From assembly GCA_023460795.1 (NCBI GenBank), contig JAEWPC010000049.1:193725-257724 (forward strand): DNA of 64,000 bases. Reading direction: 5' to 3'. The stretch comes from Bacillota bacterium (GTDB taxonomy: Bacteria > Bacillota > Bacilli > Paenibacillales > Paenibacillaceae). The position numbers and the translations under genes were made by a program. How positions within the stretch are numbered: position 1 is the first letter of the stretch; each line of letters starts with the position of its first letter. The notes under the pieces were generated by a model that was not told the origin of the DNA, made no database searches, and was given only the letters and a program-made list of their open reading frames with translations. Positions 24,747 through 34,425 of this stretch are shown here, in pieces.

Positions 24747-26993
24747 TTGGGAACTAAAAGGAAATACCAATCTCAATCTGTTGAAATTAACTACTGGCAT
24801 TATGTTGCGTTAGGGCTACTAACAATATTTCTAGCCTTGTCTCCGAAATATTTCGCTTACTTCAACGGGGTTGGATTACATACGAGCAGTCAGTATTTTT
24901 TTGAGAAATATATAAGCTACGGTGTCATTTTCGGACTGGTCGGGATTCTCCTAGCCGGTCTCTATCAATGGCGTAAAGGGGATATTGACCAACGGCATGT
25001 CTTTGCGTGGGTCGGCCTAATCCTTCCTATTTCTTATTATATAAGCACCTTTGCTGCAGAATCGAGTTATCTGTCGCATATCTCACTCTATTTTCAGATC
25101 GGCGCATATGGTTTCTTTGTATTGGGTATCGTATTAGCCGAATCTAAAAAGTTTATGGATTACTTTATGTATATTTACCTGTTGATCGGGAGCTTAATCA
25201 CGGTTTACAGCTTCAGCTACATGATGGGGAATCAATTCAAATTAGACGCTCTATCCATAGCCGAAGGCGTACGCATGGCCTCCATCTTCACATATTCGAA
25301 TGCCTATGCAGCTTTCTTAATAACCCTGCTACTCATCAACATTCACTATTTAGTTAAGGCAAGTAATCGAGTAATTGCTATTTGCCTAGCAGTATCTACC
25401 CTGTGGGTAACAGCTTCTCTCCTTCTAACGCTCTCTAGGGGGGCAATGCTTGCATTGCCTATCATAGTATTTATTACACTCCTTATTTCAGGAATTAGAA
25501 AACAGCTGCTAATGTTCGTATATTTAATCCCTTCTCTGATAGGGGCTCTAATTATACAAAACAAACTCATGTTGATTGGCGATGCCACGTATGCCGCTAT
25601 TCAACAGGCGATGGCATCCAATCAAACATTCCAAACGATTTCCTTCTTCTCACAGAAATCGCTATCTGGATGGTTAACGATTTTCGGTACTTCTGTTGCT
25701 ATGGCAGGATTCATATATTTGTTTGATCGTTTTGTGCTAGTTCATATGGAAGACCGGATTACTAGATGGGAGACAAGGAGATTCAGCCAACTTACCATTC
25801 CAACGCTGTATATCGTAATTGGTATTCTGGGTATCGTACTGTTAAGTACTGGCGCATTGAGTTCATTGCTTCCTGAGACATTGGCACAGCGAATTGATGG
25901 AATAACGTTAAATACGCACAGCGTATTAGAGCGTCTGACAATCTATAAAGATTCATTCCAAATTTGGCAAGATCATAAATGGTTTGGAGCAGGCGGAGGA
26001 GCATGGGAAGCGTTATATGATAGCTATCAATCGTACCCATACGCGAGCGCTCAGACGCATAGTTATCCAATTCAAGTATTATTAGAGACTGGTCTCTTCG
26101 GGTTCATATTTATCGGCGGTTTCATTCTGTATATTCTTATTAGATATATCACTATTTACATTAAACACAGAAAATCGGACCAAGAGGTGAGCAACCTCTT
26201 CCTACTAGTCGCACTCAGTTTATTCATTCATAGCTTGATCGACTTCGAAATGAGTTACTTTTTCTTTAGTGCCATTGTGTTCCTGTCCTTAGGCGTACTT
26301 GCAGCAGAGAATCCTAAAACGTACGTTAAAATCAATAGAGTCCAAGTGAAATCATGGGTTAAGAGAAGTGCGGGTGCTGTGATGATTGTGATAACGATCA
26401 TTACGTCGACCTATGTGAGTAACTTGTTGTATTCGAATAGCAAATATAATGAAAGTCTTCAACAACTCAATGAGAGACAAGGACTGAATACTCTCATTCA
26501 GACGATAGACAGAGGGTTGAAGCGTTACCCAAATCATCCGTTCCTACTAGAAAGGGCAGGACTCTTCAATTTCAATGCATTCCAGCAGACGCACGACGAG
26601 AAGTATCGTACTGAGGCGATGAAATACATTGACAAGCTTAATAACGTCGAGCCTAAGATGCGTTCATTGAGCCTGATTTACTACACAGATGCAATAGAAG
26701 TAGGAGACTATGAGAGGGCGGCTCAGATCATGGATCAAGCGATTCAGAAAAGCCCTTTCGAGTTGTCGTACTATGAAAAATCTCTTAGCAGTCATTATGA
26801 GTTATTTAAGAGCGCTATAGAGAAGGCTGACATCAGCGTACAGCAGGAGCAAAGACAAGCTATTGAGGCAGTGTACATGCTTGCAGAGGATCGTTACGCT
26901 GAACTACAGCAATTAAATAAAGCGATTATTTTTGTGCGACCTTTTGTCGTAAATGAAGGGATGAAACAAATTTACGACATGACTCGAGAATAA
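24747..26993 (+). CDS. O-antigen ligase/polymerase-type membrane protein (Wzy/WaaL family, WsfB-like)
   Basis: A 748-residue protein with about a dozen membrane helices followed by a soluble C-terminal region (from about residue 560). The Wzy_C-type loop is seen near residues 415-440 (GAGGGAWEALY, then SAQTHSYPIQVLLETGLFG). The C-terminus has helical repeats that look TPR-like (ERAGLFNF, DYERAAQIMDQAIQKSPFE). Proteins of this type move a finished lipid-linked glycan to an acceptor or polymerise it; the S-layer glycan ligase WsfB of Geobacillus and P. alvei belongs to this group. Its place after the S-layer gene favours a protein-glycan ligase. It starts with TTG at 24747, eight bases after AGAGGAAG. 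Confidence 0.8.
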   Translation: MGTKRKYQSQSVEINYWHYVALGLLTIFLALSPKYFAYFNGVGLHTSSQYFFEKYISYGVIFGLVGILLAGLYQWRKGDIDQRHVFAWVGLILPISYYISTFAAESSYLSHISLYFQIGAYGFFVLGIVLAESKKFMDYFMYIYLLIGSLITVYSFSYMMGNQFKLDALSIAEGVRMASIFTYSNAYAAFLITLLLINIHYLVKASNRVIAICLAVSTLWVTASLLLTLSRGAMLALPIIVFITLLISGIRKQLLMFVYLIPSLIGALIIQNKLMLIGDATYAAIQQAMASNQTFQTISFFSQKSLSGWLTIFGTSVAMAGFIYLFDRFVLVHMEDRITRWETRRFSQLTIPTLYIVIGILGIVLLSTGALSSLLPETLAQRIDGITLNTHSVLERLTIYKDSFQIWQDHKWFGAGGGAWEALYDSYQSYPYASAQTHSYPIQVLLETGLFGFIFIGGFILYILIRYITIYIKHRKSDQEVSNLFLLVALSLFIHSLIDFEMSYFFFSAIVFLSLGVLAAENPKTYVKINRVQVKSWVKRSAGAVMIVITIITSTYVSNLLYSNSKYNESLQQLNERQGLNTLIQTIDRGLKRYPNHPFLLERAGLFNFNAFQQTHDEKYRTEAMKYIDKLNNVEPKMRSLSLIYYTDAIEVGDYERAAQIMDQAIQKSPFELSYYEKSLSSHYELFKSAIEKADISVQQEQRQAIEAVYMLAEDRYAELQQLNKAIIFVRPFVVNEGMKQIYDMTRE

Positions 26994-27082
26994 CCATTAT
27001 TTAAGAGCTAATCTTTCAACTGAATATACGTTTAGTATGCTAAAATTAAGTTATTATCTTTGTATATTGGAGAACTTTGTCC

Positions 27083-28588
27083 ATGAGATTGAGTGAGACG
27101 ACAAAACAAAATGCGTATCCTCATCGTGTTCGAAAAGTTGGGGCGGTAGCAAGTCAGCGACAAATCAAACATAGAAATCAAAGCTATCTTTCTAGAACCT
27201 TTCTTGCCATGGAGTATGGTCTATTCGTTTTTATATTCTATCTACTTATGGCCATAAAGGTGTTACCCGAGTACCCACAATTAGATCGTTTTAATCCGAT
27301 GTCGTGGATAGAACAATTACCGGTATTTAATAATTATGCGCTGTTTCTGCTGATTTTCATTCTAGTGCACATTTTTGCTGTCGTACAAAAACTTTTGTTT
27401 TCGGGTAAAGCAGAACATTCGTATGTAGAGCAGTTTATGTTCAATATTCGAGCGATAGTATATGCATTCCTGATCACGCTGGGAATAACGTTTATGTTAA
27501 AGACGACAGCGCTTTACTCTAGGGTTACATTGATGCTTTTTATTTGTATGATCTTGTTAGGTTCTTTGATGTTGTTATCTCTTAAAAGGATAATTTTGAA
27601 CAACTGGTACAAAAGTGGAGAATTACAAAGCCATGTCTTGATAGTAGGTGCTGGGAGAATCGGCACATCAATCAGCCAACTATTAGTAGAGTCAAAAGAA
27701 CGAAAATATAACGTTGTTGGATATTTAGATGATTACAAACAAGGCGAAGGTATACTTGGGAAAACTCCAGAGCTCGAAAAAATAATTCAGAAGCAAAAGG
27801 TTGACATCGTATATATTACAATTCCATCAGAACGACATATCATAGAATCAATGCTCCACACTGTATATAAGTACGATATAGATATTCGTATTATTCCAGA
27901 AATGTTCGATAGAATGTCAACCGTGTTCGAATACAGAAGCGATTTGGAACTACCTTGTTTACAGATTGTTAAGACTCCTCTAAGAGGAATGAACGTGGTT
28001 TTCAAGAGATTATCTGATATTTTAGGCAGTAGCATTCTATTGGTATTACTATCACCATTGTTTCTAATTCTAGCTGTGTGGATTAAGTGCGATTCTAGAG
28101 GGGACATATTTTTCCGACAGCTAAGGGTGGGGAAGAACGGCGTTCCCTTTCACATGCTGAAATTCCGTTCAATGCGTCAAGACGCTGACCGCTATAAGCA
28201 GATGCTGAGCGATGTGAATGAAGCTTCAGGACCGGTATTTAAAATTCGCAATGATCCACGTGTTACAAGGATCGGCCAGTATTTGAGAAAGTACTCACTG
28301 GATGAGCTGCCGCAACTATGGAATGTTCTAAAAGGTGAGATGAGTTTAATAGGACCGAGACCCCCTCTACCAACAGAGGTTGAGCGATACACAGACTATC
28401 ACTGGCGGCGTATGGATGTTCTTCCTGGAATGACGGGATTATGGCAAGTGAGTGGCAGAAGCAACCTCGATTTTGAAGAGTGGATAGATTTAGACATCTT
28501 TTATATCGAGCGGTGGAGTTTTCTGTTAGAGATGAAAATTCTACTTAAGACAATTCCAGTCGTAATTAAAGGGACCGGAGCATACTAA
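27083..28588 (+). CDS. Polyprenyl-phosphate sugar-1-phosphate transferase (WsfP/WbaP-like)
   Basis: A 501-residue membrane enzyme that starts glycan assembly by moving a sugar-1-phosphate from a nucleotide sugar to undecaprenyl phosphate. The N-terminal half has four to five membrane helices. A Rossmann-like domain follows (HVLIVGAGRIGTS, about residue 187). The C-terminal catalytic part has KRLSDILGSS, the re-entrant helix, LKFRSMR, LRKYSLDELPQLWNVLKG, SLIGPRPPLPTE and PGMTGLWQVSGRS. In S-layer glycan clusters the homologue WsfP transfers galactose-1-phosphate; the sugar used here is not shown by the sequence. I chose ATG 27083, ten bases after GGAG; a TTG at 27077 is less likely. Confidence 0.88.
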   Translation: MRLSETTKQNAYPHRVRKVGAVASQRQIKHRNQSYLSRTFLAMEYGLFVFIFYLLMAIKVLPEYPQLDRFNPMSWIEQLPVFNNYALFLLIFILVHIFAVVQKLLFSGKAEHSYVEQFMFNIRAIVYAFLITLGITFMLKTTALYSRVTLMLFICMILLGSLMLLSLKRIILNNWYKSGELQSHVLIVGAGRIGTSISQLLVESKERKYNVVGYLDDYKQGEGILGKTPELEKIIQKQKVDIVYITIPSERHIIESMLHTVYKYDIDIRIIPEMFDRMSTVFEYRSDLELPCLQIVKTPLRGMNVVFKRLSDILGSSILLVLLSPLFLILAVWIKCDSRGDIFFRQLRVGKNGVPFHMLKFRSMRQDADRYKQMLSDVNEASGPVFKIRNDPRVTRIGQYLRKYSLDELPQLWNVLKGEMSLIGPRPPLPTEVERYTDYHWRRMDVLPGMTGLWQVSGRSNLDFEEWIDLDIFYIERWSFLLEMKILLKTIPVVIKGTGAY

Positions 28589-28615
28589 AAGCATGGATTG
28601 AGAGGAGAGCATCTT

Positions 28616-29110
28616 ATGAAAACACTGTATAAAAGATCTTTGTCTATAACCATGCTAGTAATCATTGTTGGTGCCCTAGGTTGGTATAGATGGGCCGATG
28701 CAGACGGAACATCCAATCCCGGAGGCATAGAAGATCCTATCGTTACCAAAAGTTATGTTGATAAAACTATAGCTTCTCTGGTACAGGCCGAGATTGCGAA
28801 AATCGATGGGACTGGTGTTATTCCTAATGCCTCCGCTGCTGCACTTGAGGTCGTCACTGTTCCTTTCGGCTCGAAGATAATCGTAGATGCTGGCGGCGAA
28901 CTTATTGTACGTACAGGGAAGGCTATAGCTTACAGTACGGACGCCAACGGATTATCGGATATGACCGATGGGTTGGATATTGCTCCAGGCAAACCAATTG
29001 CAACAAATCATCTTATTCTGTTCCCAAGAGGGGGACGGGGGGTTGAAGCCGACCCCAAACAGACTAAAGGATTAATCGTGCTCGTTCGAGGCGGGTATCA
29101 ATTGCAATAA
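28616..29110 (+). CDS. Small exported protein of unknown function
   Basis: A 164-residue protein with an N-terminal membrane or signal segment (about residues 8-25) followed by WYRWADADGTSNP, a short helix, then a compact beta-rich C-terminal domain ending FPRGGRGVEAD and LVRGGYQLQ. I do not recognise the family. The start is ATG 28616, with AGAGGAGAG seven bases upstream. It follows the sugar-phosphate transferase by 27 bases, so the two are probably cotranscribed. It may be an accessory to glycan assembly or another surface protein. A bidirectional terminator separates it from the reverse-strand epimerase. Confidence 0.7.
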   Translation: MKTLYKRSLSITMLVIIVGALGWYRWADADGTSNPGGIEDPIVTKSYVDKTIASLVQAEIAKIDGTGVIPNASAAALEVVTVPFGSKIIVDAGGELIVRTGKAIAYSTDANGLSDMTDGLDIAPGKPIATNHLILFPRGGRGVEADPKQTKGLIVLVRGGYQLQ

Positions 29111-29112
29111 AT

Positions 29113-29155
29113 AAAACAGGTGCAGATTTCTACAAGAGAAATTGCACCTGTTTTT
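29113..29155. terminator. Bidirectional terminator between convergent genes
   Basis: A 12-base perfect stem (29113-29124 with 29143-29154) with T-runs on both strands, between the forward small protein and the reverse epimerase. Confidence 0.85.
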
Positions 29156-29162
29156 CAATGTT

Positions 29163-30089
29163 TTATTGGTTTGTCGTGGCTAAAGAATGTTGAAACGTGT
29201 CTTTCAATCCATTGTACAGATCATATTGAGGTGACCAATTGAGTTCCTTCAAAGCCATTTGATTGGACAGGCAGCTATATCTAATGTCACCGCTTCTTTC
29301 TGGGGTATAACGTGGCGTAAATGTCTTGCCTGTAACTTCGCTAAACGTAGCAATCAGTTGGTTCAAAGAGGTTTGTACATTACAACTAATATTCAACGTT
29401 GTTCCGTTACCCTTGGATAAAGCAGCTAAGTTCGCCGAGACGACATCTTTGACATAGATGAAGTCTCGTGTCTGTAATCCATCTCCGAATACAGTGAGTT
29501 CTTCATCGCGCATGATGCGATCCGTGAAGATTGATACGACGCCGCCTTCCCCACGAGGGTCTTGGCGTTCACCATATACATTAGCATATCTAAGAATGGT
29601 AAAGTCAATTCCGTAAAGCTGAGAGTAGGTTCTAAGATAATACTCAGGAGTCAATTTAGATATCCCGTAGAATGACTCCGGAGCTGTAGGATGCTGTTCA
29701 TCGATTGGTAAATAATTTGGAGTACCATAGGCAGCGGCGGAAGATGGGTAAATAATCTTCTTAACTTTATGTTGCTTAGCGTTCTCCAGTAAGTTGATTG
29801 TACCAAGAATATTGATCGTTGCATCAAGATAGGGCTCTACTAACGACTTCTGAACGTGAATCTGTGCTGCATGATGATAAATGACGTCAAAGGAATGTTG
29901 TTCGAAAATACGATCCAATTGATGGCGGGAGGTAATATCCGCCTCAATAAATGTGCAATTGGGATTAAGGTTGGAACGATTTCCAGTGGATAGATTGTCG
30001 ATGACAACAACCTTATGTCCCGAGGAGAGCAGAGCATCTACCAAATGGGAAGCAATGAATCCGGCACCGCCGGTTACTAATATATTCAA
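29163..30089 (-). CDS. NAD-dependent nucleotide-sugar epimerase (UDP-glucose 4-epimerase type)
   Basis: A 308-residue extended short-chain dehydrogenase. The NAD-binding GGAGFIASHL is at the N-terminus, and the active site has SSAAAYG with YGISK (Tyr and Lys). RYANVYGERQDPRGEGGVVSIF is typical of bacterial UDP-Glc/UDP-GlcNAc 4-epimerases; the C4-epimerase reaction would supply UDP-galactose or UDP-GalNAc. It starts with TTG (30089-30087), eight bases after GAAGGTG. It is a single reverse gene among forward genes, diverging from the large glycan operon at 30190. The substrate cannot be fixed by eye. Confidence 0.82.
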   Translation of the reverse strand: MNILVTGGAGFIASHLVDALLSSGHKVVVIDNLSTGNRSNLNPNCTFIEADITSRHQLDRIFEQHSFDVIYHHAAQIHVQKSLVEPYLDATINILGTINLLENAKQHKVKKIIYPSSAAAYGTPNYLPIDEQHPTAPESFYGISKLTPEYYLRTYSQLYGIDFTILRYANVYGERQDPRGEGGVVSIFTDRIMRDEELTVFGDGLQTRDFIYVKDVVSANLAALSKGNGTTLNISCNVQTSLNQLIATFSEVTGKTFTPRYTPERSGDIRYSCLSNQMALKELNWSPQYDLYNGLKDTFQHSLATTNQ

Positions 30090-30128
30090 TATATTTACAC
30101 CTTCAATTCAAATAGTAATATTAACATT

Positions 30129-30158
30129 TTAACAAATAGATATAGCATAAGCTATAAT
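30129..30158 (+). promoter_or_regulatory. Promoter of the 12-gene glycan operon
   Basis: TTAACA (30129-30134), an 18-base spacer and a perfect TATAAT (30153-30158). A palindrome, TATAGC-ATAA-GCTATA (30141-30156), overlaps the -10 and could be a repressor site. Confidence 0.55.
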
Positions 30159-30189
30159 GATCTTATAGGAATTAATGAGGTGAATTATC

Positions 30190-31314
30190 TTGGGTAATGT
30201 GAGGAGAATACTCTGTATCTCCAGTATAGATTGGCATTTCATTTGGCAAAGACATCAAACCTTTATGAAGGGCTTTGCAGATCAAGGGTGGGAAGTTGAC
30301 TACTTAGGAAATACTTTCTTTCGTAACCCCAAGTGGAGCGATTTATATAGATTGCGCAATAAAACAAAAGCGTCGAGTATGCAGAACGATATACCTAGCA
30401 ATGTGAAGCTGATCTCCCCTCAGGTATTGCCTCCAAATGGCATGTTGTTCAGAATGTTGAATCGATATATTCTGATTCCTAGACTGCTGAGAAAGCTGAG
30501 AAATCATTACGATATTGTCGTGTTATACATGCCATCTTATACGACAGAAATAATACTGAGTAAGATTTCAAAGTCCTGGACTATATTCGATTATGTCGCA
30601 CATTTTGAAGGACATCCGGACTGTTCAAAGGATTACCCAGAGATAGAGTCGAGAATTATGGCTCAGACGGACATGGTAACAACCGATTCCACCTTTCTAT
30701 ATGAACTTCTAAGGAACCGTCATAAGAGCGTTCATCAAATTCATCATGGGGTTCAAATAGAACATTTTATAAGACCCACCCTAAATACGCCGCCTGATGC
30801 ATACAGAAAGTTTTGTTTCTTCGGTGGAATAGACGATCGAATGGACTGGGATTCAATCAAAGCCATTGCTATGGCAGGGTATGAAGTTACGTTAATTGGC
30901 CCTGCGAAGGTTAGGGTACCCAATTATGTTATTTATAAACCAGCAATGAATATGGAAGAATTGGCTAGGGAGTTGGATAAGTACAATGCGTTTATTATTC
31001 CGTACTTACTAACGGATTATAACCATGGCATTATACCTGCCAAGATTTACGAATGTTTCGCGATGGGTAAACCACTCCTGGTATCTCCTTTGCCAGCTTT
31101 AGAGTCATTAAATAAGTTGCTATATATATGCCGCACTCCAGAGGACTATGTGCGAACTATTGCGGGATTAAATGAAACGGAAAGCATGTCGATCATAAGT
31201 AAGAGGAAAGAACTTGCCCTTGACCAGTCCACAGGACGCAACTTCGAAAAACTACTAACGATTATAAAGAATGAGCGTGGAAACGATGAAAAAGAAGCTG
31301 TTGCACGTAATTGA
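30190..31314 (+). CDS. Glycosyltransferase (GT4-like)
   Basis: A 374-residue cytoplasmic or peripheral glycosyltransferase of GT-B fold, inferred from the overall pattern. The N-terminus is ILCISSIDWHFIWQRHQ, a feature of family-1-like transferases. The C-terminal half has FFGGIDDR and AFIIPYLLTDYNHGIIPAKIYECFAMGKPLL, where PAKIYE fits the donor-binding E-containing motif. The start is TTG 30190 behind GAGGTGA. It is the first gene of the operon and overlaps the second by 29 bases. Donor and acceptor sugars are unknown. Confidence 0.8.
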   Translation: MGNVRRILCISSIDWHFIWQRHQTFMKGFADQGWEVDYLGNTFFRNPKWSDLYRLRNKTKASSMQNDIPSNVKLISPQVLPPNGMLFRMLNRYILIPRLLRKLRNHYDIVVLYMPSYTTEIILSKISKSWTIFDYVAHFEGHPDCSKDYPEIESRIMAQTDMVTTDSTFLYELLRNRHKSVHQIHHGVQIEHFIRPTLNTPPDAYRKFCFFGGIDDRMDWDSIKAIAMAGYEVTLIGPAKVRVPNYVIYKPAMNMEELARELDKYNAFIIPYLLTDYNHGIIPAKIYECFAMGKPLLVSPLPALESLNKLLYICRTPEDYVRTIAGLNETESMSIISKRKELALDQSTGRNFEKLLTIIKNERGNDEKEAVARN

Positions 31315-32452
31315 GAGCGCCGGTGGCGGCGCGCTGCAATATGTGATCGATATATGTAACGTGCTCCCGCCGGAAGAGTGGGATATTGAAGTGGTTTATT
31401 CACGTCGATACGTTACTCCGCAGAATCTTAGGCAGTATTTCGACTCTCATGTCAAGTTAACCGAAGTGACAATGACAAGATCAATATCCGTTAGGAATGA
31501 TATCAAAGCATTCAGATATATGTATAAGCTGTTCCGTTCCGAAGGATGGCATTTAATCCATCTTCACTCTTCTAAAGCTGGGGCGCTTGGCCGGTTGGCA
31601 GCTAGAGGGCTTACAACGCCAGTAGTGTATACCCCGCACGGTTTTGCATTCTATCAACAAGATATCTCTAATTTTAGCCGGAAAATATACTATAGGCTCG
31701 AGAATATCTTAAATAGAATTTATCCTGCTCAATTGCTAGTATCCTCGATGAATGAATATACGGATGCAGTTCGAATTTCCAAGGATGTAAATAAGATTAA
31801 ACGAATACCGAATAGTGTACCAATTCCATGTAGGATGCCTAAATCTGAAACACAACCGGATGAACTTCTAATGATTACGGTTGGAAGGTTCACTTCGGCT
31901 AAAAATCCCTTATTGATGCTTGATATAATTGAGTCGCTAACGAAGAAAGTACCAAATTTAAGATTTGTATGGATTGGCGATGGGGAGCAGAGAGAATTCG
32001 TAACCAGAGAGGCACGAGGGAGAGGGCTTCCATTTGAAGTGACGGGATGGCTGGAAAGGAACGAAATCGAATACTGGTATCGAAAATGTGATGTGTATGT
32101 ACAGTGTTCGTCATGGGAAGGTCTTCCGATTGCTCTGTTGGAAGCAATGTCCTTCGGATGTGCAGTTGTCGTATCAGATATTCCGGCCCATAGAGAATTG
32201 GTGAAAAATGGTGTTAACGGAATAGTTGCCGGAAACCGTGAAGAATTTGTTGCCGGTATCTTGAAGTTCTTCAGTAAGCCTGAGTTTAATATGGCGGCGA
32301 GCTCATCAGCTCGTCAATTGGTTGAAAAAGTCTACAGCATAGAGCAGTTCGGCAAATCAATGATTGAGTTTTACCAAAGCAACATGAAAGAGGGAGTTAC
32401 AATTGGTCGATCAGCAGCTGCCGCTAGTTTCAGTCATCATACCATGTTATAA
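31286..32452 (+). CDS. Glycosyltransferase family 4
   Basis: About 388 residues. The N-terminal acceptor domain begins KLLHVIESAGGGALQYV with HLHSSKAGALGRLAA and YTPHGFAFY. The C-terminal donor domain has TVGRFTSAKNP, WIGDGEQR, VTGW, then SSWEGLPIALLEAMSFG, the E-x7-E motif of retaining GT4 enzymes. ATG 31286 is a plausible start; ATG 31271, 15 bases upstream, is an alternative, and neither has a strong ribosome binding site, so it may rely on coupling with the overlapping gene before it. The next gene overlaps by 50 bases. The linkage made is not known. Confidence 0.87.
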   Translation: MKKKLLHVIESAGGGALQYVIDICNVLPPEEWDIEVVYSRRYVTPQNLRQYFDSHVKLTEVTMTRSISVRNDIKAFRYMYKLFRSEGWHLIHLHSSKAGALGRLAARGLTTPVVYTPHGFAFYQQDISNFSRKIYYRLENILNRIYPAQLLVSSMNEYTDAVRISKDVNKIKRIPNSVPIPCRMPKSETQPDELLMITVGRFTSAKNPLLMLDIIESLTKKVPNLRFVWIGDGEQREFVTREARGRGLPFEVTGWLERNEIEYWYRKCDVYVQCSSWEGLPIALLEAMSFGCAVVVSDIPAHRELVKNGVNGIVAGNREEFVAGILKFFSKPEFNMAASSSARQLVEKVYSIEQFGKSMIEFYQSNMKEGVTIGRSAAAASFSHHTML

Positions 32453-34394
32453 CTACGGTCGGTTTATTGAAGAGACAATCAAGTCTGTATTGCACTCAGA
32501 TTATGGCAATATAGAGATCATAATTGTCGATGATGGCTCGAATGAACCCGCAACTATCGATATTCTGGATAAATCTATAAGATTGGATAATCGTATTCGT
32601 TTAATTAAACAACAAAATAAAGGTCTGCCAGGAGCGAGAAATACAGGAATTAAACATTCTAACGGAGCTTATATCCTTCCACTTGACGCTGACGATCTAA
32701 TCGATTCAACGTATATCTCTAAATCCGTATGGCATCTAGAAACTAACAAAGAAATCGACTTCGTCTATCCGTATGTACAATTGTTCGGTAAACAAAACGA
32801 GTTATGGATTACTGAAAAGTACGACTTCGAAATCTTGTTGCATCATAATTATATACCTGCATCGGCTATATTTAGGACGCAACTGTGGCATGCAATCAGC
32901 CAATATGATGAGTCAATGACCTTAGGTTATGAAGATTGGGAGTTTTGGATCCGCGCAGGAAATCACGGGTATAAGGGCTTGTTGTTAAAAGAGCCACTGT
33001 TCTTCTATAGAAAGCATGACAATTCTATGCTCCAAGATTCTCGCAAAAAGCATAAGGATATCGTTGAGTTCATTCGCAATAAACATTCTGCTTTATATAA
33101 TAGCAGTTATAAACTGAAAATATTCCTCTACTATCTGAAGAAAAAGGGCTTACCGAGAATTAATTCTATATATAATACAGCAAAAAAATATACGCCAGAT
33201 GTACTGCGGAAGAGGGCTTCAAAATATAGGCATCAAATGTCTATTGAAGCGATAAATCCAATGGATAACTCAGAGCACCGTAATGCATCTATCATGAAAC
33301 TTAAAGCGAGTCACCCTGGATCTACATTGTTTATTCTTCCTTGGCTTGATGTTGGTGGTGTCGAAAAGGTATTTCTAAACATCATAAGTAACGTGAATCG
33401 GCAAACAACCGGAAATAAATATTTGATGACCACAACGCCTCATTCAAACCCATGGAGCGATAAATTTATTGCGGTGACGGATGCGATATATCACCTTCCG
33501 AATTTCTGTAGAAATGAAAACGAAATGGCACTATTCGTTGCGGATTTCATTCGAGCCAATCATGTTAGTAAGATACACATAAGCAATTCCCGATTGGGCT
33601 ACCGGATGACTCCATTCCTCAAAGAACAGTTTCCTACAATTAAAATTATAGACACTTTGCATATGGAGGAGCCCCACGAATCTTGGGATTACTTCAGAGT
33701 TAGCGCAAATTTCATGGACTTCATCGATAGACGCGTTGTCCTTACCGAGTCGCAGAAGGATCGGTTAATCAGTAAATATGGTGAGAAAGATGAGCGCATA
33801 CGAGTTATCCCCAACGGAGTAGCGGAGTCTAATTGCAGACAAGGATCTACTCGAAATGAAATTGCTTTTGTTGGACGGCTAGTGGATCAGAAAAATCCCG
33901 AATTATTTCTGGAAATCGTGAAATGCTTAAGGGAAAAGGGTATAAACAATCCTGTCGCGATACTTGGTCAGGGACCTCTAGAGTCTAAAGTGAGACGTAT
34001 GGCTAATCAAATGAAATTAGATAAGAATCTGCACTTCCGTGGTGCAGTCAGCGACGTTCCCAAATATTTATGCGATCATGTGACAATTCTGATCGCTCCA
34101 TCGAGAAATGAAGGATTACCCGTTATTGGACTTGAAGCGATGGCTGCAAGAGTCTTGGTAGTCGCATCAAGTGTTCCTGGGTGGATTGATATTATTGAGG
34201 ATGAGATTGATGGATTGATTATAAAGGGATCCGACGCTGAGATTTGGTCAAGCAGAATTATTAGTGTGATGAACAATGATGCTATGAAAGATTCAATGGT
34301 GTCCCTTGCAGCGTCAAAAGTAAATGAACGCTATTTGTTAAGAAATATGTTGCAAGGGTACGAAGACATCTACACGGATTTAGTCTCAGGTTAA
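32403..34394 (+). CDS. Two-domain glycosyltransferase, GT2 fused to GT4
   Basis: A 663-residue bifunctional protein. Residues about 9-230 are a GT2 (GT-A) domain: VSVIIPCYNYGRF, VDDGS, PGARNTG and the DADD metal site, with GYEDWEFWIRA as acceptor motif. Residues about 305-655 are a GT4 (GT-B) domain: LPWLDVGGVEKV, IPNGV, FVGRLVDQKNPE, APSRNEGLPVIGLEAMA. Such fusions usually add two successive sugars. The start is TTG 32403 behind AGAGGGAG. It overlaps the preceding gene by 50 bases and is followed 32 bases later by the exporter permease gene. Confidence 0.87.
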   Translation: MVDQQLPLVSVIIPCYNYGRFIEETIKSVLHSDYGNIEIIIVDDGSNEPATIDILDKSIRLDNRIRLIKQQNKGLPGARNTGIKHSNGAYILPLDADDLIDSTYISKSVWHLETNKEIDFVYPYVQLFGKQNELWITEKYDFEILLHHNYIPASAIFRTQLWHAISQYDESMTLGYEDWEFWIRAGNHGYKGLLLKEPLFFYRKHDNSMLQDSRKKHKDIVEFIRNKHSALYNSSYKLKIFLYYLKKKGLPRINSIYNTAKKYTPDVLRKRASKYRHQMSIEAINPMDNSEHRNASIMKLKASHPGSTLFILPWLDVGGVEKVFLNIISNVNRQTTGNKYLMTTTPHSNPWSDKFIAVTDAIYHLPNFCRNENEMALFVADFIRANHVSKIHISNSRLGYRMTPFLKEQFPTIKIIDTLHMEEPHESWDYFRVSANFMDFIDRRVVLTESQKDRLISKYGEKDERIRVIPNGVAESNCRQGSTRNEIAFVGRLVDQKNPELFLEIVKCLREKGINNPVAILGQGPLESKVRRMANQMKLDKNLHFRGAVSDVPKYLCDHVTILIAPSRNEGLPVIGLEAMAARVLVVASSVPGWIDIIEDEIDGLIIKGSDAEIWSSRIISVMNNDAMKDSMVSLAASKVNERYLLRNMLQGYEDIYTDLVSG

Positions 34395-34425
34395 AAATGA
34401 GTAACAGATTGGGGAATGCCACCGA

